A stretch of DNA of 64,000 nt from Verticillium longisporum (GCA_019188255.1 JAETXT010000006.1:3658001-3722000), one strand, 5' to 3'. Shown: positions 21,670 to 35,710, numbered from the stretch's first letter. Numbers and translations: made by a program. The notes: a model not told the origin generated them from the sequence alone.

Positions 21670-24346
21670 GGTGAGAGTCACTCCGGATATTTCGAAGACC
21701 GTCTCGGGCAATGGTTGGTATGGGTGATGAAGGTTGGTGATAGAGGGAGGAAAGGAAGCAGGTTCAAAACGGGAGGGGCCCGGAAGGAAGGTTATATGAA
21801 AAGGCAGTGGGCCGAGACGTGTGCGGTGGCGGCAATGGAGGTGTAGGGATTAGAGATATGATGAGCTCTTCGGTACGTACTTTGATACGGCAAAACAAGG
21901 CAACCGCCTAGGTACCTACCTCGAGAAGAAGGGGTGAGAGCCTAACGATGGTGGTTGAGAGAACATGGCCACCTTGGTGGAGGGAAGCGGGTCCGATGAG
22001 CCGACGGGGAATGTACAGGTAGGTAGTGAATGGTTGATCGTTGTGGGCAAGAGTGCAAAAATGGGGTTCGCCACCCGACGACCGACCTCCTCTGATCGTT
22101 GTTGCCCTTGCTTGCGTCCTTCCCTTCCTTTCCCCAGAGCCCCAGTCCAGCCCAGATCCCTCCTGTCCAGGGCGAAGGAGGCAGGAGCATTGAGCGACGT
22201 ACAAAATTGGTATCGGAAACGGCAGGGCAGAGCAGGCACGATGGGCCGTGCGCCCCACATGCAGGGACCCGGTAGTGGTCTGACCAATCACAAGCGATAC
22301 CGCCTCAACTCGTTGGGGTGACGTGCGTAAATCCGTTGAGAGAAGGGAACGTACCCCTAGGTCATCCACCGAGATCGTGGTCACACACCACCAGCTAGGA
22401 AGGATGTCTATTTTTTTTTCCTTTGGGGCGGGCAATCAGGCAGATGGAGTCAGAAGGTGTTGCCATGTCGGACGCTCATGAGTTTGTCCTCGGCTCAGGA
22501 AACATAGGTTTTTGCTTTTGATGGCCTGTTTGGCTGCTGATTGTGGTCTTGTTCAAGCTGTGACATGACGTTGAACTTACCTACACAGACACGGGGGGGA
22601 CGAGGTCCCGGTGTCCCCAACAATGTTGGTGGTATCTCTCTGACAGCCGGGGCGCCATCAAGACGGCGCAAACAAGAACAAGGATGCCTGTGAAACTCTA
22701 CTACTACCCTTGAGTGAACCAGAAATGGCTGGTTCTCTATTTTAGTACAGAAGTAGTCATGACCTAATAAAGCCTAGCGTATTCGCCGCTCTTGCTTTCA
22801 GTCCAGGTTCTGCCACGCCCTAGTCGATGTAAGAGTTATGCAATTTGTGCACATCCAGGTAGTGCTCAGAAAGTCGCTGGAGAAACCGTCGCTCATTCTC
22901 TAGCCCTGTACGTCACCGTTGATAATGGCTCAACTCGTCACGTCTCCTTGCTGAAGGAACAAAATCAGCATCCCACCCCGACAACGTCGCAGACTGGTAC
23001 CTGTCGAGTCTGAGAGGTCTTCCTTCCTGGCACGTCTTGTAGTGCCCGCGATGATAAAGTTCGAATCATGACACCCGTCTCAGGCTCTGATCAGGTGCAG
23101 CTCCAGCTAAAAGCAGCAAGGACCTAACCCAGATCAGCCTTGGTAACACCTCTCCCGCGAGTTCTTCGTTGGCTTCCAGACAAGTCTTTTTTTCTATCCC
23201 CCCCAAAGAAATCCCAACTCCCCTCCCCGCCTGTTCGAAATGCCCAAGCGTCTGCCAAGCCTCGACGACGGCATGTCCATCACGACGTCGTCATAGCCAC
23301 TCGAGATTCCCATGATCATCTACCTCTTCGGGTTTCGAGGCGCGACAGGACCACCCAATGCTTGTACCATGTACAATTGCTGTCACGCCTGATAGCCAGT
23401 CACACTACCCAATGAGCAATGGTTAGGTACTAGCGCCCGTTCCATGCCCTTTGTTGCGCTGCACAACTTGCTTGATGCAACATCTGTGCTGGGTTCGTCT
23501 TCAAGCTCCATACCAGCATCTGCAAAACGACACGTCGTCCAACTTGTCTGCCGGGTTCCAAGAGCCTATTCTCAAGTACGAGCACAAGCACATGAAGACA
23601 ATCTAACACACCTACCATCCCCCGGATGCCTCGGCTCCCGCATGATCCCTCTGTCTCTCCGGTCCTCCGCCTTCCCGTCAAATCCTTCTTTGGCGTCCCA
23701 ACAGAAACACCCTCTGCCCCGCACATTCCACCCATTCGATGCGTTCCTAGGAGGCAGGGGGGAGCGGGGACGGACAGAGACAAGGCCCCACCTCTCGATC
23801 CCCATCGCCGTTTCGCCTCATTGGTGGGAGAAACTCAGCTTTTCTCAGGCATTATCGGTCACGTGATCACTCATCTGCGTTTTCCTCGTTCGACTTTTTC
23901 CGCTCTTCTAGAATGTTTCTTCGCCACCCCCCTCTTGGCACGGAGCTAGTTCCCGGCTCTCCCCTTCCACATCCGAGCCCAAGCCTCCGAAACGCCCGAT
24001 GCGCTACCAGGCTAGACTTCGGATGAGCCCGACGTCGACGTCTCCCGTAGGAAGAAAAAAGCTGCTACCGACCGGTTCCACCAACCGCACGGTCCGGAAG
24101 ACATCGCACGCACTCCTTTAAGCATCCGCTTGTGAGAATCTGAGGGCCGCCATCCTTGTTGGTAAAAAGTCATCAAGTGCCATGATATTCCAACACCAAA
24201 TCTTGATGCTGAACTAAATAGGCTACAAGCTACCAAACTATTTGGGGGACATGTACACAACCTACGCCTTCCAGAATAAATACGCCCCACCTTGTGCATC
24301 CTCATCCCAGCTTGCTGGTGCTGTTGTCTGTATATAAGTACATTTC
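21670..24346. other. Desaturase 5' region and kinase 3' region
   Basis: About 2.7 kb without a gene I can support. It holds a small TACCTAGGTA-type motif near 21907-21920 and several pyrimidine-rich stretches. The part nearest 21.7-22.4 kb is probably the ole1 promoter and leader. Confidence 0.4.
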
Positions 24347-27300
24347 TCATACCGGTCCTTCTGTCGTGATTGCCGAGATCGTCTCGGCCACAGGCATGTT
24401 CGTGCCGGAACGTTTCTCATCAATAATCTCTTCGTCTTCTGTCTGCTTTGCTTCAGGTTTTGAGGACGGCACGGCCTCTGCCGGATGAGGCATAGCTTGA
24501 ACAGATCTCGTGTCTTCTTGGTCGAATTTCCCTTCTTCCAAGATTGTTGAAACCTCTTTGGGCTGATTTCCGACCGCTGCCCCATCCTCAGGCCTCCCAG
24601 GAAGGCCTCCATTGCTGTCGTCATTCTCTCCTCCGGGTACTGTAAGCCCCGTCGCCTTAGCCGTCTCATCATCGCCCTCGGCCTCCCTCACGGCTATATC
24701 CTGCTCCGTTGTGGAGCCTGTGTTGAGCGGCGCGTGCCCGTCAGATCCACTGGGTGGAACAAGGGCTCCCTCCGTCCCGTCAGCGCCATGGTCGTCGGCC
24801 GGGGGACTTTCATCGTTGTTCACGTTCCGCACTGTCGAGAGAGCGTCCTCTGCAGGCAAAGGCGCGGTCTTGTCGATGAGTGGCGGCGTTTCGTGAGACT
24901 TCATCTGTGCATCGTTCTCTGCTTCCCCGGGGCCCGTTTCCTCAAGCATGGCGTGGCATTGCGTCTTGTCGGTTCCTGCGCTGCTGCTTTCAGGGTTCTT
25001 GCTTGGTTGCTCTAGTTGAGTGGGAAGCTTAAGTGGAGTTCTGTGCGTGTCCTGTGGACCCGAACCTGGAGTGTCTGCTACAGTGGTTACGCTTGTTTCC
25101 ACAACACTTAACGAGTCCTCTGACTTGAGGGCCTGCTGGCTGTTGGTCGTGGCCTCTGCCTCGCTGTTTGTCTCTGTAGGCTTTTGAGTTGCTGCACATA
25201 TCCCGCCTTGAGCAGTTTCCTCCAGCGGATTGGAAACCTCCACCAGCTGGTCCTCGTCGTTGGCTTGTAGCATTCGAGCCGTAGATAGCGGGACAGTGTC
25301 GTCGTTTAAAAGTTTCTGATCCTCTTTCACGGGTGTGTTTGGCGTGGGCGTCACTGCAGCATCAAGTTCATCCTTGACATCCGGGATCAAGCTGGTAGAA
25401 TCCCGTCGCAGTCCCTGCGAGGCCGGGGCCATCGAGTATGGCTCCTCACTTGTCTCAAACACGCCACCAAGCGTCGCGTGACCTCGCGACTCCATGTGAC
25501 TTTCTCCTGCAAGAGAATCTTTACTCGTCCTCGGGGTGATGCTTCTGCCTCTAATCATCTCATCTGCCCCCACGTCGCTGTATGAGGGCGCGATGTTCCG
25601 AGCGCCAGCCCAGCCCGAGACTTGGGAGCCCTTGTAAAAGGCGTCAAATTGACCGTGATGACTCGGGAGAGGACTCGGGGGCGAGCGTCCTCTCGTATAG
25701 TAGTACGGATCCTGTGGGTACCCTGCTGCTTGGCCCCGATTCACGTATGACCAGTCGCTGGGCTGCGCAACAGTCTTGACGCGTGGTTGGCCGTTCTCGT
25801 CGGCTACGAAATACTCTTTCATGGAGTACCCATCATCTACCGAGATTGAGGGAAGATCGTTTCCGGTGTCATGACGGACAGCGGGTTCAGGGAATAGAGT
25901 GAGAAGAGACGCAGCCTGCAGTCGGTGTCGAGGATCATCACTCAAGCAGAATCCAACGAGTTCGCGGTACCAGTGGGGGACGTCAACGTCGTGTTCTAGG
26001 ATGAGGGGGCGCCCATGAGTCTCAGGCTCGTCTTCTTGCGTAGCTAGGGCCCATAGAACCATGCCAAGCTGGTACAGATCCGACTTGACACCGATGTACA
26101 TCGAAATCCGCTGGCCGCTCTCGATAAGTGGCGTTGCCTCTGGAGGTTCCCAACCTACGGGACACCCTCGTCTGTTGATGTCTATGATCTTGGCATCGCC
26201 TTCGTCGTCAATGACAATGTTTGAAAGGGTAAAGTCACCCTGTACGAAACCTGATTCGTGAATGTCAGAGAGACCTTCAACAATCTGTCTGGCCCATCGC
26301 TCTCGTATCAGCCAAGGCGTTCCAGATTCGGAGCCCTGCCGATTGTCGTACAGAAGGTCGATAAGTGCCCCTTGCCCAGCAAAGCTGATGAGGAGACCTT
26401 TGACGTGTTCGTCATGATCGTCCACGACTACACCAAAAAAGATATGACGTTCCTCGAGTAGCGAAGTCGATTGAGTGCATTGATCTCATACAGGAACTCG
26501 TCGATGGTGTCAGGTCCCGGAATTTCCTTTTTGATGAGGACCTCTTGGCCAACACTGACTTTGTAAACGAAGCCGGACATGTGCGAGTCAAAATTGATGT
26601 CTCGCTCCCTGATCCTCTGGCATCCGAGGTGTTGTACCTGTCGAACAGTGGGGTAGTTGATGATCTCCTGCGAAGGGTCAGCATGGCGAATGGTACGTTG
26701 AAAGGGGGAGCAAGGGGGCAGACGTTTCTGTCCTCCATAACATGGACGTGCAGACGACCGTCTGTGGTTTGCAGCTTCAGGTTTGTGACGGTTTCGTAGA
26801 ACTGTATGTCCTGCAGGCTTTCTCGGATAGCCTCATAAATCTTAGCACTCTTCTCACGTTGAAGTTTGGTATGCGCAAGATCCATCTCCAGTGAGTTTTC
26901 TGGGGCATTGCGGTAATCCAACGAGATTGTGACCCGCCTCCAGGAGGTTTCCTTGTCACGGTAAGTGACAAAGAACTTTTCACGCTTGGACTTGTCTCGG
27001 AAGTGCATGCTTAGGTTAAGTATCCACGTCCTCTCAAGCTCCTCCTGGATCATGACATCGTATTGCGATGTGGTGACAGAGTGAGTATCTGAGAGGGAAA
27101 CATTGTCGGGAAAATGGTCAGCACGGACGAATGTTTCGGCTGTCGCTGATTGCACCATCTGATCGAGGCTGGTGACCGGTCTTTGTTCAAAGGATGAGGT
27201 GATCCTGTCAAGCGTCGACTCGCCCACCTTCTCAAAGGGAAGCTCGGGAGCGCTGGCTCTCGGAAATGCCCTGGGCTGCGAAGGCGCGCGGATGAACGTG

Positions 27301-27632
27301 TGGGCCCGACGATCAACAGACACTGCTCGCCTTTCTGCGGGGGTCATCTCTGCTGGAGCAAGATTATTCCTCCGCTCAGACTGCTGTCTCTTGAAGGTTT
27401 GGGCCCGCGGCAGCCCGGGAACGACCTTTCTTGAAGGGCGATGAGGAAGGCCAGGCCTGGAGAGTACCTCTGGATCCGGCGGAGGATCCGAGTCTCGCGG
27501 CAGCTCAGCCGGGGGCACTGAACTTCCATTCTGATGCCGACCGAACATCCTCCGAAAGAAGTTTGTTGAGGTATGCGACGGCGAGGAGGGATGCTCCGTC
27601 GGTAGGGCGGCGGTTTGCGCCATGGCGAGCAT
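24347..27632 (-). CDS. Divergent protein kinase with long disordered C-terminal tail
   Basis: Exon 1 is 27632-26724 and exon 2 is 26667-24347, with a 56-bp intron. One base is missing in an A6 run at 26435-26440 (T6 on the coding strand). Restoring it joins LNRLRYSRNVI to FFGVVVDDHDEHVKG, giving about 1076 aa. The first ~330 residues are basic and Ser/Pro-rich with no known fold. The kinase domain follows: the likely ATP Lys is in VLIKKEI, the catalytic loop reads VQGDFTLSN (Asp and Asn kept, HRD altered to QGD), the metal site reads DIN in place of DFG, and WEPPE stands where APE is expected. The last ~480 residues are acidic, Ser/Thr-rich and probably disordered. The key catalytic residues are present, so activity is plausible, but the unusual HRD and DFG set it apart. 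Two in-frame ATGs, at 27632 and 27623, compete as starts. Substrate unknown. Confidence 0.8.
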
Positions 27633-30600
27633 GAAGAAGGTCGCTGATGTTGGTGTTGTGAGCTGGTCTATAGAGACCAACGGCAAAACGGGGAGAAGAC
27701 GTCAGAAGTTGAGGGGACGAGGTAGAGTAGGCTGAGGCTCTTCCACGACAGGCCAAATAAGTCCCCAAGCGGTGTGTAGAAAGAAGCTGGGGAATCGTGA
27801 TGTTTATTGTGGGGCCGGCCGTGGCGCAGGTCCGGGAGTAACCAGGCCGGGAGACAAGGATGAGCCTGGGAACAGAAAGACGGTCAAGAGCAGGACTCGA
27901 CGAAACCCAGGAGCCAATGTCGGGTTGCGGGACGTCAGTCTATCAATAGTAGACGGCGGATCTGCTTTCGAGGGATGACCAGACGGAGGGGCGGTGGGCG
28001 GCTGTTTCGTCCTTTTTTCGGTCGAACGGGATGATGGCGGTGCGATGTAGCGCTCGCTGTGCTTTTGGCGCCGTGTGGGCCAGACAACTGGAGCAGGAGG
28101 ACGTCTGCAAACCGAAGCCAGGCAGTGGAGTCGAAGAGGCTGGAGACGCGAGGAGTACAGGAGACGAATCTGAGGAGTACAGGCACTACGAAGACGATGC
28201 GAGTAACCGTGGTCAGAGAGTGCAGAGAGTGCAGGCGAGGGCATCAGGCGGCTCGTGCGACGGGAAGAAAAGGCTCAAGGCGTGGTGGAGGACAGGCCGA
28301 TCATGTTCAGACGATGAGACGACAGGATGCGTGCAGCGAAAGACGATGGCTGGGACGACCAGACCTTATGAGGAACGCTGCAGGTCGAGTCGAGTGCGGA
28401 AGGGCATTTGCTGGAACAGTGAGATGCGGTGCGATGTGATGCGATGCGATGCGTGCAATAGGATGGGGCCGGGCTGTGTGCGTGACGCTGGTCGTTGGCC
28501 CGTGGCTTTCGGGCGACGTCGCGAGCGAGTTCGGGTCAAGGAGGCTGGCCTTGTCGTGCGTGGCCTGGGCAGCCCTGGATGGGCTCACTTGGTTGTCCGT
28601 GTGTCGCAGTCGCAGACACAGCGGCCTGGTCGGTAAGGGTCTCTCGTCAGGCAGACAGTAGTTTGTCTAGGTGCCGGGGCGCATCAGGGGGCGTGTGAGG
28701 ATGGGGGTTCGAGAGGGGTGTGTGCTTGTATGGGTGCTTTAGCCCTGAAGTTCTGGGCGCAGGATACGACGAGGTTGGGCCTCCACGAGAGACGAGGCGG
28801 TCATGCTCCTTTGTACCATTCCATTCGTTGTGGTTGACGGACGACGAGCGGCAGGTGGAGGGCGGAAGCAAGACAAGAAGAGGTGCCCCCTTGGGAGCCG
28901 TCGGAGCCTGGGTGGGTTCGTGCCTGATGACCGATGGATGGATTGAGCGGCTTGCTGCTTGCCTCCGGTTTGACGGTTTGGCGGCCCTGTGGATGGTCGA
29001 TGGCTGAGTCTTGCGGCATGCAGATACACTGCGAGGGCTGGCTGGTCGGCCCCAGAAGCGCGTGAGAGAATATACCGGGTGGATATGGATAGAGGAGTAG
29101 ACAGGGGGGGCGCGGGGCGGGCTGGCGATGTGATGGACCAAGATGAGCGATGGTGAAGGGAAAGCTAGGGACACATCCCCCAGTGCTAACGACGAGCATG
29201 AAGTAACAGTTCGGTGTCACAGGTTCTGGTCGTTGCACCAAAGACCAGGCCAGCTCCACCGCGGGGGTATCTTAGGATGCCCGCACCCTCTCTTGCCTCT
29301 CAAGCCTCTGCACTGCTCTAACTGCACTGAAGCCTTCTCTCCCAGGCAGGTGGGTGGGCCCTGCCTCGAATGCGTTGTCCATCGCCCCTGCTCCCTGTCG
29401 AGTCCCTTGCACAGTACCTAGAAAGCAGCAGTAGCTTCTCCTCTTCCCGCGCACTTTCGGTCGGTTTGCTGCATCGTACCTACCTACCTTGGTACCTAGG
29501 CAACTACCTGGATGGGACCCACCCAATAACGAGGAAGGTACAGCTTGACTCCCTAGGTCCTGCACCTAAGGTACTTTCCTGCCTACCTACATGTACAGTG
29601 CCCATCCAATCTCACTGGTAGAGGCAGGTAGGTGTTCCTGCCAGCCTACTTGCGCTAGCTGGCACTTGCTCTCCACTGACCACCGTCGTGCTAGCCAGTT
29701 TCCCCCTCCCCTACAGTACCTACTTTAGCACCTTCATCCGTTCAACTCTCACCACCCACCCTCCCGCCAACTATGATCGCATTGGGCGGTCATTGGGCTT
29801 CAACGTATCGACGAACGTTTGCCCGTCCGCCTTCTTTTCTGTCTCTTGTGCGTCTGCCTCGCAGCTCCATGTTTCCTGTCAACGGAAAACAATGGCACAT
29901 CCATGTCAGCCATGCAAACGCCTCGAACTCCGTCACTTCGGTCACAATGTAAGCCCTTCTCCATTCCCCGCGCCTCCCTCCTACGCCTGGGGTCTCAGGC
30001 GTCATTTCCACCGTCACACCAAACAAAAGAAAACCGATGCCGCGGACCACATCCTTCGTTTCCTCCGTTGGACACCCATCCTCGCCATGGCCGCTTGCCT
30101 CTGTGCGATGCCTCGTGGCCAGCCTGCCTGCCACGCTGAACAAAATCCCCCACGCGCGAAAACATGCAGGCTTTGAACCACGTTCTTCGACACGGAAAAA
30201 GAGACGACAACTCCAGAACTATCATCTCTGATCTCGAGGCACCCCACAGCGCCAACACAACGATGGCCTGTATGATGGCCAATCCATCAGTCCCCGCCCC
30301 CTCCTACCGCCCGCGCTAGCCTCGAGTGCCCGCTGTGCGTGTGCGTGTTGCAGGATAGATGCCAGCAACCTTGGTCATTGGCAATACATGTACAAGCGAG
30401 TGGGTGAACTGCTCTTCCATGTCCCGAGATCACAAGAGGACCACCTCCCACGCCATGGGCCGCTTTCTTGGCTCCTCGGCAGAATGACCTCGCAAGGATG
30501 AGCACCATAACAGCACAGGAATAAGCCTCCCAATTAGGGGCACCAAGTCGATTTCGAGCAGAAGAACCCCCCACGACTACCATCTTCGCATTTCTCTTTC

Positions 30601-32297
30601 AAATCCCCCGATCCCAACTCATGCCGCCCTTTCGATCCATGCTTCAGGGGGCTAGTCATCAGTCAGCACCCCAGACCGACCCAGACCCACAACCACGCAG
30701 ATGTCTGCTTTCCCTCCTCGACCAGTGCTGTCCACCTTTTGGCTCAATTTGTGCGCTTGGGCACCGACGCAGCCCAAACGGTGAGGCGGTTTGACCGCTT
30801 CCCAAAATGACAGGCCCTCCTCCTTGGGCAAATGCTGGTCGTCCTGCATGGCCGACTGCGTTGCCTGAAGCCAGACAGTACGTCTAGTGTCAAAAGCTTC
30901 CAATTGGGACCTTCCTTTCCTTCCGCGCTGTCAAGGGAACGAGTGGGTCTCGACTGTCTCACAGCCGACACTGCTTGTCAAGGGACTGTGCAATTCATAC
31001 TCGCTCTGACACAGGCTCGGAATGGTCCTGAAGCTTGCGATGCACGCCCCGGGCGCCAGCATCCAGAATGAAGTCATAAGTGTTGCTTTGCCCGGCTGAC
31101 GTCAACCGCCATTACTGTCGATCATGACGTGAAAACCACTCACACGGACTGTCAGTCGTGAATGTCAAAAGTGGTGAGACGCTTGAGCCCTCATAATTAG
31201 ACAGGCATCCCCATGCCTACACGACGCTTCGTCCCGCGGGCTAACGTCGTGATCGCCGATAATAGCTTCGGGAGCTTATGCTTGTCGCAACCGTCCACGG
31301 GCAAGTCCGTTGTCGCATGGGGCCTTTACGCCTTCATGGCCGACCGGGATAGGGATGTGTTTACAGTGTCACCAGCATTCGGTCGCCAGCGGTCAGCTCA
31401 AGACCATCATCCCACCAGCTCGCGCAACCCGGTTGCAGACCCCTGATTTCGATCTCGCACACAACCCCAGACTCCCTGCATATGCGAACCCAATCCTGCC
31501 TTGCGGGCCATTGATCACACACTGTAATGACTGTGTGTGCACGCAATGCGGTCATTACCCTCCCTTGGGCACAATTAGGCTGACATGTGCACCTCAAAAA
31601 CGTCCACTGGACAGGGTAACGACTCGGTGGACGCTCTGTTTTGATTATGCTGCGATTGCACGTCTAGTTCACGATGCGATTGACAAAGCGGCTCGGTGAC
31701 CATCACTAGTTCGATCCGACAAGCGCGTTCGCCAGCAGACAATTGGCATGATGTAACAAGTGATTCGCCGGGCCTAGACAAAGGCCGCATGCTTAGTAGT
31801 ATACAATGGTTCTACGGATTTCCCATCTCTCCGTCTCTCGCGACATGGACCAAGACGGGGGAGGAACCCGCCCATGTGCTCCTGCTCCTGCTCCTCCTCA
31901 TGCTCAAAGATCTACAAGTACATTTCGCTATGTTCCAGCGACGCAGAACGGGGAGGAAAAAGAAGCGTAATGATGCGGAGTAGAGCCGTTTCGTCTAGTC
32001 GTGTCAATGTGTGCCGGACAAGGTGTTTGTGTTATGTGTGTATGATGTATCGTGTGCGCGGCCAAGCATCGTTGAGCCTGGCATCCCCGCGTCTAGCACT
32101 TGCTCATGGCCGCCCCCTAAAAACGTCCGACCATACCTAATCTTTAGGGCTCCGTCCGCATGGGCGGCCAAGTCTATGACCTGACAAGGCTTGGTTCTAG
32201 CTGCGGTAAAACAGACGAACACGCAGCGCTCTATGGGGAAGTGATGGGAGGGGGTTCATCAAGGCCTCGTCTCGGAAGAACACACGGTGTAGCCTCC
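27633..32297. other. Long intergenic region with TACCTAGGTA repeats
   Basis: About 4.7 kb between the kinase start and the Lon stop. Open frames of up to about 200 codons occur, but all are low complexity or Arg/Ser-rich and lack domains. A short GATGC-type repeat is at about 28424-28456. TACCTAGGTA-related motifs lie at 29482-29512 and 29561-29634. The part just upstream of 27632 is expected to be the kinase promoter. Confidence 0.4.
29482..29634. repeat. TACCTAGGTA-type repeat motifs
   Basis: Includes TACCTACCTACCTTGGTACC near 29482, AGGTACTTTCCTGCCTACCT near 29567 and a GGCAGGTAGGTG end. Same family as the cluster near 4.6 kb, but more degenerate. Confidence 0.65.
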
Positions 32298-35200
32298 TCA
32301 GTTGCTCTTGTCAGCCGGCTTCTCTTCGTCGGCGACCTTGCTCGTGTTGGCCTTTTCTAGATCCACGTCGGGGAAAATGAGGTTGAAGACATCAGAATAC
32401 CATCCGACGGGCTTGCCCTCGATGCCGTTCTTGATGTTCTGTTGAGTGTTAGTCGCTGCTCGGAGAGGAAGAGGAGGAGGAGGAGGAGGAACAAGACGGA
32501 GGGGGCTTGGAGAAAACGCACCTCTGGCAGCTCGAGCCAGTCGGACATGTTGTCCTTGGGGAAGATGATCATCTTGCAGCCGGCGCGGCGCGCGGCGACT
32601 GTCTTCTCGCGCAGGCCGCCGATGCGCAGGACCTTGCCCGTCAGCGTGAGCTCGCCCGTCATGGCGACGGTGGGGTCGACCTTGGCCTCGAGGGCGAGCG
32701 ACAGCAGCGACGTGGCCATGGTGATGCCGGCAGAGGGGCCATCCTTGGAGACGGCGCCGTCGGGGACGTGCAGGTGCAGCTTGGCCTTGTCGAAGAAGTT
32801 GTTGCCAGGGAAATCGCGAGCCATCAGGGACTTGGCGAACGAGTAGGCGATCGTAGACGACTCCTTCATGACGGACTGCAGGTTGCCCGTCACCTCAAAG
32901 GACGGCCGGCTGCTGGGCTTGAGGGCCGACTGCAGGATCGACTCGATGTACATGGCGGCACCGCCCATCTGGGTCCATGCGAGGCCCATGGCTACACCGG
33001 CCGGGTTGACTTCGTACAGGCGGTCGGAGGTGAAGACCGGGGCCCGACGTAGTCGGTCAGGTTGGCCTTGTTGATGGTGACGTGGACCGATTCGGGCACA
33101 TTGAGGGGGACACGGGGCTTCTCGGTGGTCACGGGGTCAGCGTCGGCGGCCTCCTCGGCCTTCTTCTCCGAGGCCTCGAGGGCCTCCTTGCCATCGCTGC
33201 TCAGCGCCTCAGACTCGGGGAGGACCTCCTCGCCAACGTCCTGGACAATCTTCAGGGCAGACTTGCGGTAGACCTTCTCGATCTGCTTCTTGAGGTTGCG
33301 CACGCCAGACTCACGAGCATATGACTTGATGAGCTCCTCAATGGCCTCCTCGGAGAGAGTCACGTCGGCATTCTGCAGACCGGCGGCCTCTTTGGCGGCG
33401 GGAGCCAGGTAGCGCTCGGCGATGGCCATCTTCTCGTCAGCGACGTAGCCGGAGGGCTGAATGAGCTCCATGCGGTCGGGCAGGGGGCGGGGGGTCGTGT
33501 GAGTCATGTTGGCAGTGCAGACGAAGAGAACCTTGGACAGATCGACGGGCACATCCATGTAGTGGTCGAGGAAGGAGCTGTTCTGCTCCGGGTCGAGAAG
33601 CTCTAGCAGGGCCGAAGAAGGGTCTCCCTGGTAGCCGCGGCCAATCTTGTCGATCTCGTCAATGAGGATCAGGGGTTCTCCGTCTGGCACTTCTTCAAGG
33701 CTTGGATGATGCGGCCGGGCAGCGCACCGACGTAGGTGCGACGGTGGCCCTTGATCTCAGCAACGTCAGTGAGACCACCAACACTGAAGCGGTAGTACTG
33801 GCGGTTCAGCGCGCGGGCGATGGACTTGCCGATGGACGTTTTGCCAACGCCGGGAGGCCCGACGAAGCAGAGAATCTTACCCTCGACAGTGCCTCGCAAC
33901 TTGCCGACGGCGATGAACTCGAGAATACGATCCTTGACATCTTTGAGGCCGTAGTGATCTTCGTCGAGGACTGACATGGCATTTTTATGCCAAAGTTCTC
34001 GGCACTGCGCTGGCCCCAAGGGATCTGGGTCAGCCAGTCCAGGTAGTTGCGCGTCACGTTGAACTCGGAGGCGGCGGGCTCGAGATGAGCGAGCTTGTTG
34101 ATCTCGTCGTCAAAGACCTTGCGGACGGCGTCGGGCATGGCCAGCTTGTCGGCCTTCTCCTTGAACTTTTCCACGAGCTTATCCTTGCCATCCGACTCGA
34201 GTCCGAGCTCGCGGCGAATGCCCTTCATCTGCTCCATGAGCCAGTATTCGCGCTGGCGCTTTGTGATCTTGCTCTCGACATCCTTGGTGATCTTGGACTG
34301 CAGCTGGGCATTCATGAGCTCCTTCTTGAGGACGATCAGGGCCTTTTGCATGCGCTCCTCGACGTTGAGAGACGACAAGACTTCTTGCAATTCACCCTGC
34401 TCGCCGGACGAGACCGCCGCAGCAAAATCGGCGAGCTTGGCGGGCTCGGACGTGACGTTGCCCGTCGACTGGCTCATGGAGAAGGTGGAAATCTGGTCAC
34501 GGAAGAGGCTGTTCATGGTGGCAACCTCCTTGAAGACGTTGACAATCTCGTTCGTGACGGCACGGATGACGGCAGACTTGGGATCGTAGGGCTCCTCGGT
34601 CAGGTTCTCGACGTTGACGAGGCTGACGTCGTACCGCTTGAGAAAGGCGGTAGGCTCGTACTTTTCAGCGACTGCGTCGGGCTTGGCCGGGCTGACAGCG
34701 CTCTCCTCGAAGCTAGCAACGACGTCGCCCTTCTTATCGGTCTGAACGTCGTCCTCAACGGGCTTCTGGGAGATCGGTTCCGGGGTGGCGGCCACGGGGT
34801 CAACCTTGGCCTCGTTCACCTTGGTGGCTGCATCGCCTTCCTTGGCGTTGGGCGGCAGGAGGCTAGACAGACGGATACGGCGGTGAGGGTATAGGATGGC
34901 AGTCAGGCTGCCCTGCTCGCCGTGCATCGGGAAGGCGCTGGTGATCTGGGCGAAGACACCGGTGTCGTAGACGTCGTCGGGATTACGAATGACATCCTCG
35001 TCGGCGTTCTCGTCCTTGAAGAGGAAGGCACCGACGTATGGCTGGCCACGCTTGATCATCTCGGTAATCGCAGCAGCCACGTTGGGGTCCTTGATGGTGA
35101 TGGCCTTGTAGAATCCGGGGAAAAGAGGTCGCTTCGCAATGGGGATGGCGAGGACCTGGGGGTAGACGTCAGGCACGACAGGCTTCTGCAGGCTGCGCTC

Positions 35201-35710
35201 GGCGGACTTGCGGCCGCGGCGGCCACCGTCACCGGAGCCAGACCCAGATCCATCACCCGAAGAGCCGGAGGAGCCGCCTGCCGCACTGCCGGCCTTGCCG
35301 TCTGCGGCACCCTCGCTCTTAGCGGCGGCATCGGCGGCGGATCCTGATGCTGGTCCCTTTGATGCCTCGGCCAGCTCGTCTTCCAGGTCGCGTTGGTTCT
35401 CTAGATTGGCCTTCTTCTCGTCTTCGGACAGGGACTCGACGGAGCGGTCGAAGAAGCCTTGGTCTTTGTCCTTGTCTTCTTTGAGGGCGCGTGATGATGT
35501 GGAAAAGGCGGCGAGGGTGTGTGGTCGGGCATTAGAGGAGCATGAGGTGGGCACTCGTCGGCTCTGGCTGACGACGGCAGGGGCGGCGGCAGAGGATTGC
35601 CACGCGGGATTCGTGGTCCATAACCTTCGGGCAGGTTGTGTTCGCAGCCGTCTCGCGGCGTTCTGAGGAACGAGGGTAAGGCGCCTCGGCAGGGTCGTCC
35701 GAAGCACCAT
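32298..35710 (-). CDS. pim1: Mitochondrial ATP-dependent Lon protease (PIM1)
   Basis: Exon 1 is 35710-32522 and exon 2 is 32438-32298, with an 83-bp intron, giving about 1110 aa. It degrades misfolded and oxidised proteins in the mitochondrial matrix as a hexamer. In order: a basic presequence ([16 protein letters not shown]), an acidic/Gly-Ser linker, the Lon N-domain, the AAA+ module with Walker [10 protein letters not shown] (about residue 620) and Walker [11 protein letters not shown], and the protease domain with catalytic Ser in DGPSAG (about 990) and Lys in [10 protein letters not shown] (about 1025). Three apparent frame breaks lie at short runs: T5 at 33982-33986, G4 at 33672-33675 and G4 at 33039-33042. 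Each is corrected by one extra base in the run, and the protein then reads through without loss. Since Lon is needed for mitochondrial function, I treat these as sequence errors. Transcribed divergently from the small gene at 36656. Confidence 0.95.

Noticed and set aside
28031..28636. 201-codon open frame in the kinase upstream region
   Set aside because: Arg/Cys-rich, repetitive, with no domain and no splice or codon-use support; probably the kinase promoter region.
34085..34894. 269-codon open frame on the plus strand within Lon
   Set aside because: Antisense shadow of a highly conserved gene; leucine/glycine-rich with no recognisable family.
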